A stretch of DNA of 64,000 nucleotides from Allotamlana fucoidanivorans. GTDB lineage: Bacteria > Bacteroidota > Bacteroidia > Flavobacteriales > Flavobacteriaceae. Positions within the stretch are counted from its first letter, which is position 1, and each line of letters begins with the position of its first letter. Below the pieces are notes generated by a model. It had not been told where the DNA came from and searched no databases. It worked only from the letters and a program-made list of their open reading frames with translations. The position numbers and the translations under genes are program-made. Of this stretch, positions 7,725 through 16,129 are shown piece after piece. The stretch is from positions 1 to 64,000 of the forward strand of contig NZ_VDCS01000011.1 in NCBI RefSeq assembly GCF_006265225.1, in the 5' to 3' direction.

Positions 7725-9686
7725 ATGAACAAAACCATTCTAACCTTATTTTTACTAACTAACCTATTTTTACAATCTCAAGAAAATTACAACGCAGAAT
7801 CTTATAAGGTATCTCTTGGGGATATTACTTCAAAAACCTATACAGTTGATTCAACAGCCCATGCTTTAGTTATTTTTGAAACAGGAAATAGTTATGTTGA
7901 CCCAAACGATTTTGATTTAAGAACAAAAATTAAACGTAAAATAAAAATTCTTACCAAAGAAGGTTCAGAACATGCTAACGTGGTTATTCCGCTTTACATT
8001 ACTAAAACTAATGAAGAAAAAGTAGATGACATTTTAGCCACCACATATAATGAGATTGATGGTAAAGTGATAAAAACCAAACTTCTTGAAAAAGATATTT
8101 TTAGAGAAAATTATAATGAAAACCGTACCCTTGTAAAATTCACCCTACCTAATATTAAACCAGGTTCTGTGATAACCTACAGCTATACCATATCGTCTCC
8201 ATATATGTTTAAATATCACGGTTGGGATTTTCAAGATGAAATCCCCAAACTTTATAGTGAATATCGTACAAGCATTCCTGGTAATTGGGTATATCATATA
8301 AAATTAGTTGGAGGAAAAAAATTAGCAATTAATGATATTTCTATAAAAAAACATTGTATAGACTTTGGACGAGGTGCTTCTGCTGATTGTTCTATAAGTC
8401 ATTATGCCATGAAAAACATACCAGCTTTTATAGAAGAAGATTATATGACAGCAAAGTCAAATTACCTTGCTCGAATTGAATATGAATTAGAAACATTTAA
8501 GAGCCCTGATGGTCGTGTTGATCATATCACCAAAACTTGGAAAGATGTAGATATAGAATTGAAAAGTGAAAAAGATATTGGTAAACAACTGCGAAAAAAA
8601 ATAGAAGTTGAAGAACTGCTACCTCAAGACCTATTAAGTGAAACCGATACTTTAAAAAAGGCACAAGGTATTTACAAGTATGTGCAAAGCAACTTTACAT
8701 GGAATAGAGAATATAAAATTTTTAAAGATGTTTCAATCAAGGAATTATTAAAAAATAAGTCAGGGAATATTTCTTCAATAAACATATTACTGCATAACTT
8801 ATTGAGAGATTCAGGCATTCAAGTTAAACCTATATTATTATCTACAAGAAAAAATGGTTTACCAACAGTTATTTACCCAGTTCTTTCTGATTTTAATTAT
8901 CTAATAACACAGGCCACAATTAATAATAAAACCTATACCCTTGATGCTACCGATAAATTTTTGTACTTCGGACAAATTCCTTTTAGATGTTTAAATAGAT
9001 TTGGTAGGCTTATTGATTTTAAGAATGGAAGTGATTGGATTAACATAAATCCTACGGATAGAACAAATACCATGTACAAGGCAGTGTTCAGCTTTAATAA
9101 AAATGATGAACTTATTGGGCATATAGAATCTAAAAGAACAGGATATCACGCACTCTCTCATAAAAAACGTTATTTTTCTGATCCTGAAGATTACATTAAT
9201 GAATTAGAAAACACTATAACCGACATAGAAATCTCTGATTTTTCTGTGAATACGAATAGTATTGCATCACCAAACTTTGGAGAAAACTATACCCTGACTT
9301 ATCCATCTGAAAAAGCCAGTGATTTAATTTTTATAAGTCCATTCTTTATCAAACTATTTAACACAAACCCTTTCAAACTGCAAGAGCGTTCATACCCTAT
9401 TGATTTTGGTTACAAGGATGGGTATTATTTAAATTATAAACTAGAATTGAATGATGACTATATAGTATCTGAGCTTCCTAAAGATATTGTATTTCACTTA
9501 CCTCATAAAACGGGGCAATTAAGTTTTTCAGCAAAGCACTTTGGAAATAATATTATTTTAACCTTTATGCTTTCTTTTAAAGAAACTGTTTTTGAGCCTG
9601 AGTTTTATCCTTATTTGAAAGAGATAATGCAAAAAGTTATTGATATTCAAAACAATTCAACCATCTTATTAAAACGAAAAAGCTAA
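7725..9686 (+). CDS. DUF3857 / transglutaminase-like exported protein
   Basis: A 653-residue exported protein: signal peptide over residues 1-18 (NKTILTLFLLTNLFLQSQ), an N-terminal beta-rich DUF3857 domain (ITSKTYTVDSTAHALVIFE to about residue 230, with RTLVKFTLPNIKPGSVI), and a transglutaminase-like core around residues 300-400 (AQGIYKYVQSNFTWN, LLHNLLRDSGI, THE-like LDATDKFL). The usual catalytic cysteine position reads NISSINILLHN, so serine replaces it and a protease-like activity is doubtful. A DUF3858-like C-terminal beta domain follows. Function is unknown; such proteins are common in Bacteroidota envelopes. It starts four bases after the nuclease fusion stop. Confidence 0.85.
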   Translation: MNKTILTLFLLTNLFLQSQENYNAESYKVSLGDITSKTYTVDSTAHALVIFETGNSYVDPNDFDLRTKIKRKIKILTKEGSEHANVVIPLYITKTNEEKVDDILATTYNEIDGKVIKTKLLEKDIFRENYNENRTLVKFTLPNIKPGSVITYSYTISSPYMFKYHGWDFQDEIPKLYSEYRTSIPGNWVYHIKLVGGKKLAINDISIKKHCIDFGRGASADCSISHYAMKNIPAFIEEDYMTAKSNYLARIEYELETFKSPDGRVDHITKTWKDVDIELKSEKDIGKQLRKKIEVEELLPQDLLSETDTLKKAQGIYKYVQSNFTWNREYKIFKDVSIKELLKNKSGNISSINILLHNLLRDSGIQVKPILLSTRKNGLPTVIYPVLSDFNYLITQATINNKTYTLDATDKFLYFGQIPFRCLNRFGRLIDFKNGSDWININPTDRTNTMYKAVFSFNKNDELIGHIESKRTGYHALSHKKRYFSDPEDYINELENTITDIEISDFSVNTNSIASPNFGENYTLTYPSEKASDLIFISPFFIKLFNTNPFKLQERSYPIDFGYKDGYYLNYKLELNDDYIVSELPKDIVFHLPHKTGQLSFSAKHFGNNIILTFMLSFKETVFEPEFYPYLKEIMQKVIDIQNNSTILLKRKS

Positions 9687-9707
9687 TCTTTTCATACATT
9701 TGAGGTA

Positions 9708-10559
9708 ATGAGTACCGCAACCACAAACTGGAAAACAAAACTTCATGATATTATTTATGAGGCAGATACCCGAGCAGGCAAACTTTTTGATGTTATATTA
9801 CTAATGGCAATTATTGCCAGTGTGGTTTTAGTGATGTTGGAGAGCATTGAAAGTTTTGACCAGAAATTCCATGATTTTTTAAATATTTCAGAATGGATTA
9901 TTACCGTTCTATTTAGTATTGAATATATTGCAAGAATAGTCACGGTAAAAAAGCCTTTAAAGTACATTACAAGCTTTTACGGTATTATTGATTTACTGTC
10001 TACCATTCCAAAATATATTTCATTAATCTTTGGTGGTATTCATGCATTAGCCGCTTTACGTGCCTTACGTTTATTAAGAGTATTTAGAATACTGAAATTA
10101 GCCCGCTACCTAGGCGCTTCTCAAGTATTAACATCGGCCATTAAAGCAAGTAAAGCAAAAATTTCAGTGTTTTTATTTGCCGTTCTCATACTTTGTATCA
10201 TTTTTGGTACCCTCATGTATCTAATAGAAGGTGCCGCTAGTGGTTTTACAAGTATCCCTGTAAGTGTTTATTGGTGTATTGTAACCCTAACAACCGTTGG
10301 TTTCGGTGATATTGCTCCAGTAACACCAATAGGTCAATTTATTGCAGCACTTATTATGATTTTAGGTTATGGTATTATAGCAGTTCCTACAGGCATTGTA
10401 TCGGCAGAATACACGAGTCATTCCAACAAAAAACAAAATCCTTCAAAACCCAATAATGAACTGCCTTTAAATTCGCAATCTTGTGAAAACTGTCTAGCCG
10501 AAAATCATAGAGATCATGCGCGCCATTGTTATAACTGCGGCGAAAAACTGTATGAATAA
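9708..10559 (+). CDS. Voltage-gated-type K+ channel with C-terminal zinc ribbon
   Basis: An inner-membrane ion channel of the 6-TM Kv type. Hydrophobic segments S1-S3 lie at about 26-45, 62-80 and 88-108; S4 is the arginine ladder LRALRLLRVFRILKLARYL at 117-135; S5 is about 151-173; the pore helix and selectivity filter TTVGFGD lie at 195-201; S6 is about 207-231. The cytoplasmic tail ends in two CxxC pairs (Cys259/262 and Cys274/277), a small zinc ribbon not found in standard Kv channels, which could sense metal or redox or simply stabilise the tetramer. No classical TrkA/RCK domain is present. Confidence 0.92.
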   Translation: MSTATTNWKTKLHDIIYEADTRAGKLFDVILLMAIIASVVLVMLESIESFDQKFHDFLNISEWIITVLFSIEYIARIVTVKKPLKYITSFYGIIDLLSTIPKYISLIFGGIHALAALRALRLLRVFRILKLARYLGASQVLTSAIKASKAKISVFLFAVLILCIIFGTLMYLIEGAASGFTSIPVSVYWCIVTLTTVGFGDIAPVTPIGQFIAALIMILGYGIIAVPTGIVSAEYTSHSNKKQNPSKPNNELPLNSQSCENCLAENHRDHARHCYNCGEKLYE

Positions 10560-10565
10560 TAGTTA

Positions 10566-10652
10566 TGGTGTTCCTACGCTATCGAGTGGTCGGGCTTTCT
10601 TCAGTCGGGTTTTTCAAGGAGCTCCAACATATGCTCCAATCCTTAACACTGC
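10566..10652. repeat. Degenerate flavobacterial intergenic repeat
   Basis: Between the channel gene and miaA is a non-coding stretch with the sequence ACGCTATCGAGTGGTCGGGC, then CTTTC, an inner palindrome GGAGCTCC (10618-10625) repeated as GCTCC at 10633-10637, and an end reading CCAATCCTTAACACTGC. It is more GC-rich than its surroundings. From memory, flavobacterial genomes hold many short intergenic copies with a GGTCGGGCTTTC left part and a CAATCCCTAACGC right part; this looks like a diverged copy. The identification is recollection, not a search. Confidence 0.5.
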
Positions 10653-10738
10653 TATATACCTCTGTTTTTTTACTTCAAACTTTTGCTCTGTTCATTTTTC
10701 AAAGTAACTTTACCCCATATTAATTAAAGCAACGAGAA

Positions 10739-11656
10739 GTCAGTACTCCAACTAAATATCTCATTTCTGTTATTGGCCCAACCGCCATAGGAAAAACAGC
10801 ACTTAGCATTGAGCTTGCAAAACACTTTCATACGGACATTATTTCGACAGATTCCCGACAATTTTTCAAAGACATGCAAATTGGTACAGCAGCACCAAGT
10901 CCAGATGAATTAGCCGCTGTCCAGCACCATTTTATACATCATAAATCAATAACAGAGCATTATAATGTTGGCGCTTTTGAACGAGATGCTTTAACGTGTT
11001 TAGAACACCTCTTTAAAAAGAAAGACGCCGTAATTATGGTTGGTGGCTCTGGTTTGTATGTTGATGCCGTTACCAAAGGATTTGATCATTTTCCTGATGT
11101 TGATCCTAGCATTCGTGAATCATTAAATCATACTTTAAAAACTAAAGGACTAGGCGATTTACAAAATCAATTAAGAACATTAGACCTGACTTCTTACAAC
11201 ACCATTGCTGTTGACAATCCGCATCGGGTCATTAGAGCTTTGGAAATCTGTATAGGAACCCAAAAACCTTATTCTAGTTTTTTAAATCAAGGAAAATCAC
11301 AACGTCCCTTTAAAACGATAAGTATTGGCCTCATGGCAGATAGGACTATAATTTATGAAAGAATCAATCAACGTGTAAATAGTATGATTGATGAAGGCTT
11401 AATTGACGAGGTAAAATCACTTTTACCGTATAAACACCTTAACGCTTTGAATACGGTGGGCTACAAAGAAATTTTTAAATACCTAGAAGGCGAATGGGAT
11501 TTAGATTTTGCTATTTCAGAAATTAAGAAAAATACGCGAAGATTTGCTAAACGCCAACTTACTTGGTTTAAGAAAGATTCAAAAACGCTATGGTTTGATT
11601 ATCAAACACCTGTACAAACTATAGTTGAAGCTATTTCTGAACAGATGCACGTGTAA
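10739..11656 (+). CDS. miaA: tRNA dimethylallyltransferase MiaA (start codon not evident)
   Basis: MiaA adds the dimethylallyl group to adenosine 37 of tRNAs that read UNN codons. The frame that holds KYLISVIGPTAIGKTALSIE (P-loop GPTAIGKT), DIISTDSRQFF, FIHH, MVGGSGLYVDAV and RQLTWFKKD is open from 10724 to the stop at 11656, so the enzyme core looks complete. The frame has no ATG, GTG or TTG before the ATG at 10874, which lies after the P-loop and would leave an inactive protein. Family homology begins near 10739. ATT at 10763 is the first near-cognate start. Either a rare start codon is used, or the start was lost when the adjacent repeat or its flank changed. Confidence 0.85.
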   Translation, partial: VSTPTKYLISVIGPTAIGKTALSIELAKHFHTDIISTDSRQFFKDMQIGTAAPSPDELAAVQHHFIHHKSITEHYNVGAFERDALTCLEHLFKKKDAVIMVGGSGLYVDAVTKGFDHFPDVDPSIRESLNHTLKTKGLGDLQNQLRTLDLTSYNTIAVDNPHRVIRALEICIGTQKPYSSFLNQGKSQRPFKTISIGLMADRTIIYERINQRVNSMIDEGLIDEVKSLLPYKHLNALNTVGYKEIFKYLEGEWDLDFAISEIKKNTRRFAKRQLTWFKKDSKTLWFDYQTPVQTIVEAISEQMHV

Positions 11657-11657
11657 A

Positions 11658-13133
11658 TTATTGCATGGTTACTGTACTGTACTTGGCATTAACAACAATA
11701 CTTTTACCACTAGCTAAATTCCCTGTTGAAAAATTTGACACCTGTTCATTAGGTGATTTTTTGGGATGCGAAAACCTTGATTTTGTGCCATTGTATTGTA
11801 CATTACAATCTACATCAGGTAAATTAATGACCACATCACTGTTTTGAAGAATCATATTTAGGCTGCTAAACTTGTCATCTATATTTAGAATTTTCAAATC
11901 TCCAATAGTCCCATCTATAACAGCACTTTTTAAAAGGTGATTCACATCTACATTTGATGAAGTAGCATTCAACACAAGATGATTGGCATAATCTATTTGT
12001 GCTTTCTTCACATATTTTAAGTTCAATTGTCCCACATGCCAGGTACTTACATATACAGGAGAATAGGAAGCATTAATGGAAGTTAAACTTCCATCAATGC
12101 TTTGCGCTTTAAACTTAGTATACGCTAAATCTGCTCTTAAATTATCAATATTAGCAGCAAACTCTATTTCTCCATGCTTCACATCTACCTTGAGTTTTGT
12201 TCCTTTTGGCATTTTTATTTTTATTGTTTTTTTAACCTTACCATGCGCTTTACCATGTACCAACTCTTCTATACGCTTTTCACGTTCTTTTAATAGAATA
12301 ACGCGTTCCTTTTGGTGATGCTTTAATTCTTCCTGCCGTCTTTTTACCTGAGTTTTTATTGCCTCTGCACGCTCTTTATGTACCTGATTGCGTGCTTCAT
12401 GCGCAATGATTCGCTCTTGATGCGCCTCCATGTTCTCGGCATAACGTTCCCCCCATTCTTCCATTTTTTTATTAAACTCTTCCTCATTCCAGCGTTCTTC
12501 AAACGTTTCACTCCATGCTTGCATCTTTTTTGCAAATGCCTCTCCATAGGCTTCTTCAAATTTCTTTGAATAAGCTTCAAGATATTTTTCACCTTCTTTT
12601 TTGTAAGCATTATAATCAAAAGTTACTGCCCCAACGCCCTCAGGTAAAGGCGGTAATGGTGGTAACTCAGGAATTTCTGGAATCTCAGGTACTTCTGGGA
12701 CTTCAACGTGTACATCGAAATCTATTTCTGGAATTTCTGCCAACTCATATTTTAATTCCTTTATTACGGCTTCAACCGCTTCACCATCACCATGCGTATC
12801 TGTTCTATACACCCAAACATTTGTACCACGTCCTTGTGTTCCAATAGTAACTTTATCCGTTGTTGCATCTATATCTATTTTCCATGATTTTAGTGCATCA
12901 TCCAGTTCTTCTTCACTAAGCTGCTCACCTTCAATATAGGCTTCAATTTCCACAACGTCTTTCTTCCAAGTATCAAAAACAATATTACAATGACTGGTAT
13001 TTAAATTAATATTAACATCACTGTTCACTTTTATTGCCTGAGACACTTTTATGAGTTTCTGTTGTGCCATAACGCCAGTTGCGGTCAACAAACTCAAAGT
13101 GAATACCAAAGATTTTATAATTATTCTGTTCAT
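11658..13133 (-). CDS. Exported coiled-coil protein of the ECF sigma operon
   Basis: A 491-residue exported protein I cannot name. Residues 1-24 are a signal peptide. Residues 27-165 are beta-rich and end in a proline-rich run (EVPEVPEIPEIPELPPLPPL, about 145-164). Residues 175-296 are an almost continuous, highly charged helix with repeated aromatic/charged heptads (EAYSKKFEEAYGEAFAKKM, QAWSETFEERWNEEE) and a His/Arg/Lys-rich end, probably a coiled coil. Residues 303-491 are a beta-helix-like region resembling the DUF4097 putative adhesin family, with short SIDGSLTSINASYS-type strands. It is last in an operon with a sigma factor and an anti-sigma-like protein, so it is likely an output or sensor of that system at the envelope. 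Confidence 0.75.
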   Translation of the reverse strand: MNRIIIKSLVFTLSLLTATGVMAQQKLIKVSQAIKVNSDVNINLNTSHCNIVFDTWKKDVVEIEAYIEGEQLSEEELDDALKSWKIDIDATTDKVTIGTQGRGTNVWVYRTDTHGDGEAVEAVIKELKYELAEIPEIDFDVHVEVPEVPEIPEIPELPPLPPLPEGVGAVTFDYNAYKKEGEKYLEAYSKKFEEAYGEAFAKKMQAWSETFEERWNEEEFNKKMEEWGERYAENMEAHQERIIAHEARNQVHKERAEAIKTQVKRRQEELKHHQKERVILLKEREKRIEELVHGKAHGKVKKTIKIKMPKGTKLKVDVKHGEIEFAANIDNLRADLAYTKFKAQSIDGSLTSINASYSPVYVSTWHVGQLNLKYVKKAQIDYANHLVLNATSSNVDVNHLLKSAVIDGTIGDLKILNIDDKFSSLNMILQNSDVVINLPDVDCNVQYNGTKSRFSHPKKSPNEQVSNFSTGNLASGKSIVVNAKYSTVTMQ

Positions 13134-13144
13134 TTTTTGATTTT

Positions 13145-13720
13145 TTAAATGGATTGTTTTTCTGCATTTATGTTTTCGGAAACGTTAAATTGTTCTAACT
13201 GCGATCGTAACCGATACAACAGGTTTAAACGCAGTTTTAAATTATCTATTAAGGCATTAACAGTCAACTCACTGAGACCCGATTCAGTTAACTCTAATGA
13301 AAGCTTTTGGTAATCTTCATCAAGCGTGGCTATTTGCTCCAAATAACCATCAAATAACTCCTTAGTTTCTGGGGTGTAACTCATCTTAGATAATTCTAAG
13401 TTGATACTTGCCAAATAGTAGTCTTCTACTTTTTTTAGTCCAGGAGAAATGTCTCCTAGAGTTTTGGTAGCAATCACTTTTTTGGAGTTATCTACATTAA
13501 CAGGTTCTATCTGGGACGGACTTAAAAAACGATAAGTTCCAAACGAAAGTCCTAAAAACACCACCACGCTAGCGGCCACTTTCATCCAACTTATACCTGT
13601 TCTTGAACTTACGGGCAAGGCTATATCTAATTTCTTTTGAAAACGGTTTTGATGATTCTTAGGCATCGTTTCATTTGACATTTTATCATCCTTGAATAAA
13701 TCTCTAATATCTTGTGCCAT
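13145..13720 (-). CDS. Putative anti-sigma factor, single-pass membrane protein
   Basis: The 191-residue protein has a short cytoplasmic N-terminus (1-43, with LFKDDKMSNETMPKNHQ), one transmembrane segment at about 45-66 and an extracytoplasmic helical domain rich in Leu/Glu (75-180). Its gene overlaps the sigma factor gene by 17 bases and is the second gene of the operon, which is the usual place for the membrane anti-sigma factor of an ECF system. No zinc-binding HxxxCxxC motif is present, so it is not a ZAS-type anti-sigma. The role is inferred from position and topology. Confidence 0.7.
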   Translation of the reverse strand: MAQDIRDLFKDDKMSNETMPKNHQNRFQKKLDIALPVSSRTGISWMKVAASVVVFLGLSFGTYRFLSPSQIEPVNVDNSKKVIATKTLGDISPGLKKVEDYYLASINLELSKMSYTPETKELFDGYLEQIATLDEDYQKLSLELTESGLSELTVNALIDNLKLRLNLLYRLRSQLEQFNVSENINAEKQSI

Positions 13721-14255
13721 TTTGCTTTTGTATTAATAGTTCCTGTAATTTTGCCTTACCTCTTGATAGTTGTGTTCTTGATGCTACCTCAGTGATATCA
13801 AGGATTTCAGAAATCTCTTGGTGGTCATACCCCTCAATTAAATAGAGCATCACCACGTATTGATATTTATTTGGTAACTTATTAATAGCCACTTTAACAT
13901 CTGTAAGGGTAATAGTGTCATCTACCAACCATTTGTCGTCTTTTTGAGTATCAACCACTTTAAGGTGCACCTCATCCAAAGCCACTAGCTGCTGTTTTTT
14001 AGATTTTAAAAAGTCGATACTCTTATTAACAACAATACGTTTTAACCACGCGCCAAAAGTAACGTCTCCTTTATACTGATGTAATTTTGTAAAGGCCTTT
14101 ATGAAGGCCTCTTGTACCACATCTTCAGCATCAGCAGCGTCTTTTAAAAACCGTTTAGCTACAATATACATGCCATCGCAGTACTGGCTGTACAACTGCA
14201 TTTGAGCTTTCCGATTGTTCTGTTTACATTGTTCTATAATGTCAACTTGAAACAT
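13704..14255 (-). CDS. ECF (sigma-70 family) RNA polymerase sigma factor
   Basis: This 183-residue protein carries sigma region 2 (about 25-90: YIVAKRFLKDAADAEDVVQE, FIKAFTKL, GDVTFGAWLKRIVVNKSIDF) and region 4 (about 125-175: KLPNKYQYVVMLYLIEGYDH, QEISEILDITEVASRTQLSR), with no regions 1 or 3, as in extracytoplasmic-function sigma factors. Region 4 contains the helix-turn-helix that reads the -35 box. It heads an operon with an anti-sigma-like membrane protein and an exported coiled-coil protein. A matching ECF-type promoter lies 40-65 bases upstream, which suggests autoregulation. Confidence 0.95.
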   Translation of the reverse strand: MFQVDIIEQCKQNNRKAQMQLYSQYCDGMYIVAKRFLKDAADAEDVVQEAFIKAFTKLHQYKGDVTFGAWLKRIVVNKSIDFLKSKKQQLVALDEVHLKVVDTQKDDKWLVDDTITLTDVKVAINKLPNKYQYVVMLYLIEGYDHQEISEILDITEVASRTQLSRGKAKLQELLIQKQNGTRY

Positions 14256-14292
14256 ACTGATGTTACTTCTGGTTTGTGTTAGTTCATATTAA

Positions 14293-14320
14293 AGACGATA
14301 AAAAAAATGGGGTGTTGCAA
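14293..14320 (-). promoter_or_regulatory. Candidate ECF-type promoter of the sigma operon
   Basis: On the minus strand, TTGCAAC (14320-14314) and CGTCT (14297-14293) are separated by 16 bases. An AAC-containing -35 box and a CGTC -10 box at this spacing are characteristic of ECF-controlled promoters. No good TAnnTTTG promoter is seen for this operon. The predicted transcript would start about 30 bases before the ATG of the sigma gene. Confidence 0.55.
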
Positions 14321-14381
14321 AAACCTTCTATTTTTTTAATCTACCTGAAACAAAGCTAAATAAATGTCGTTTCCATTTTAG

Positions 14382-14389
14382 TAGTTTTG
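14382..14389 (+). promoter_or_regulatory. -7 box for the DUF2911 gene
   Basis: TAGTTTTG matches TAnnTTTG exactly. It lies about 40 bases before the ATG at 14429 and overlaps a more upstream possible start at 14387, which argues that the upstream start is not used. Confidence 0.5.
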
Positions 14390-14428
14390 CCTTTTAAATT
14401 ATCTTTACGTCTCAAAAAAATTGCTCAT

Positions 14429-14983
14429 ATGAACGCCTTCTTAAAACGAACCTTAATTCTTTTGTCTATCATCGCATTGGGGTTATTTTTATATTCTGTA
14501 TTTGTTGAAAACATTTTTTCACCGCGATTAAGTCCGAAAGACACCGTTGAATTCAAATTAAACGATTTAAAACTTGAAGTTTTCTATAATAGGCCTTACA
14601 AAAAAGGAAGAGAAATTTTTGGAGCGCTAGTACCTTACAATCAGGTATGGCGTACTGGAGCAAATGAGGCTACCACTTTTGAAACCAACCAAACACTTGA
14701 TGTTAAAGGTATGCCGTTAACCCCTGGAAAATATACTTTATGGACGGTTCCTAAAGATTCTGCTTGGACCGTAATTTTTAATTCGAAACAGTATAAATGG
14801 GGCGTTAATGCGCAAATGCAACCTATGTGGGATCCTAACTACGATGTTATTAATGTGGATGTTCCCGTGGAAAAACTTGCTAATCCCGTAGAGCAGTTCA
14901 CCATTAGTTTTGATAATTCAACCGATAATTTATTTTTAACCATGGCTTGGGATGATGTTAAAATAGCCGTTCCGCTTCAATAA
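14429..14983 (+). CDS. DUF2911 domain protein, membrane-anchored
   Basis: From the ATG at 14429 the product has 184 residues: an N-terminal transmembrane anchor or uncleaved signal (RTLILLSIIALGLFLYSVF) and a DUF2911 domain with the hallmarks FYNRPYKKGREIFGALVPY, QVWRTGANEATTFET, GMPLTPGKYTLWTVP and WTVIFN. The fold is a beta-sandwich of unknown function, common in Bacteroidota. An in-frame start at 14387 would add 14 residues but lies in the promoter. The gene is divergent from the ECF operon and followed after 70 bases by meaB. Confidence 0.85.
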   Translation: MNAFLKRTLILLSIIALGLFLYSVFVENIFSPRLSPKDTVEFKLNDLKLEVFYNRPYKKGREIFGALVPYNQVWRTGANEATTFETNQTLDVKGMPLTPGKYTLWTVPKDSAWTVIFNSKQYKWGVNAQMQPMWDPNYDVINVDVPVEKLANPVEQFTISFDNSTDNLFLTMAWDDVKIAVPLQ

Positions 14984-15052
14984 CTATTTTTAGCATCCTC
15001 TGGTAATCCCTTGCAAGAATATTGTAAATTTAAGCAACTAATTATCTGAGAA

Positions 15053-16129
15053 TTGACGAAAGAAAAGAAATCGGCATTACAAGAAAAAGGAGGTGTTTCA
15101 ATTTCAGAAATCACCAACAGAAAGTCTATTGAAAACCTTAAACAAAAACGTAAAGTAAAACTTGACGCTAAAACCCTTTTAACCGATATTCTTCAAGGAG
15201 ATGTTGCAGCGCTTAGCAGAGGGATTACCTTAGTTGAGAGCGTAAACAGTAAACATATAGCAATTGGAAACAAGCTTCTAAAAACCTGCCTTCCATATGC
15301 TAACAAATCTATACGCATTGGTATTACGGGTGTTCCCGGTGTAGGTAAAAGTACATTCATTGAGGCTTTTGGAAAGCATTTAACGTCACAAGGAAAACGT
15401 GTGGCAGTTTTGGCTATTGACCCAACAAGTTCCATTACAAAAGGTAGTATTCTGGGGGATAAAACCCGAATGGAAGCACTTGTTAAAGATGAAAATGCTT
15501 TTATCAGACCTTCTCCCTCGGGGCATTCGCTTGGCGGTGTTGCCAGAAAAACCAGAGAATCTATTGTGCTATGTGAAGCCGCTGGTTTTGATATCATTAT
15601 CATAGAAACGGTTGGTGTGGGGCAAAGCGAAACTACCGTACATAGCATGGTTGATTTCTTTCTACTTTTAAAATTATCTGGGGCTGGTGATGAACTACAG
15701 GGTATTAAACGGGGTATAATTGAAATGGCCGATGCTATAGTGATTAATAAAGCTGATGGCGATAATGAAAAAAAGGCAAAGTTTGCCGCAAATGAATTCT
15801 CTAGAGCTTTGAAACTTTATCCTGAAAAAGAGTCTAAATGGTCTCCTAAAGTATCGGTTTGCAGTGCATTAAACCATGTTGGCATAACCCTTATCTGGAG
15901 CATGATAACAGATTATATATGTGTAACCACAAAAAACGGTCACTTTGATATAAAACGACAAAAGCAAAATAAATTCTGGCTGATTCAAACTATAGAATCC
16001 CAACTTAAATCAGATTTTTTTAATCAACCAAAAATTAAAAAAGCACTAGAATCTCAGCTTATTTTAATAGAAAACAACCATACCACCCCCTTTGCGGCTG
16101 CTGAGTTTTTACTAAAATTAAAAGCTTAA
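15053..16129 (+). CDS. meaB: Methylmalonyl-CoA mutase-associated GTPase MeaB
   Basis: MeaB is a G3E-family GTPase that protects and reloads the B12-dependent methylmalonyl-CoA mutase. Residues 88-101 hold the P-loop ITGVPGVGKSTF; AVLAIDPTSS, GSILGDKTRM, FIRPSPSGHSLGGVARKTRE and IETVGVGQSE are family signatures, and INKADGD is the base-specificity motif. The 358 residues fit the family. The start is a TTG (15053) giving MTKEKKSALQEKGG; there is no in-frame ATG upstream. The mutase genes are not in the window. It ends convergently with a four-base overlap onto the PAP2 phosphatase gene. Confidence 0.94.
   Translation: MTKEKKSALQEKGGVSISEITNRKSIENLKQKRKVKLDAKTLLTDILQGDVAALSRGITLVESVNSKHIAIGNKLLKTCLPYANKSIRIGITGVPGVGKSTFIEAFGKHLTSQGKRVAVLAIDPTSSITKGSILGDKTRMEALVKDENAFIRPSPSGHSLGGVARKTRESIVLCEAAGFDIIIIETVGVGQSETTVHSMVDFFLLLKLSGAGDELQGIKRGIIEMADAIVINKADGDNEKKAKFAANEFSRALKLYPEKESKWSPKVSVCSALNHVGITLIWSMITDYICVTTKNGHFDIKRQKQNKFWLIQTIESQLKSDFFNQPKIKKALESQLILIENNHTTPFAAAEFLLKLKA

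Noticed and set aside
10516-10707. 63-codon ORF after the K+ channel gene
   Set aside because: It overlaps the channel gene end in another frame and then reads through the intergenic repeat; no protein-like composition or family pattern.
11656-11658. A terminator between miaA and the convergent operon
   Set aside because: The genes end almost back to back, and no hairpin with a T tract was found there.
12076-12847. ORFs opposite or out of frame in the 491-residue coiled-coil gene
   Set aside because: Shadow frames generated by the charged, repetitive codons of the real gene.
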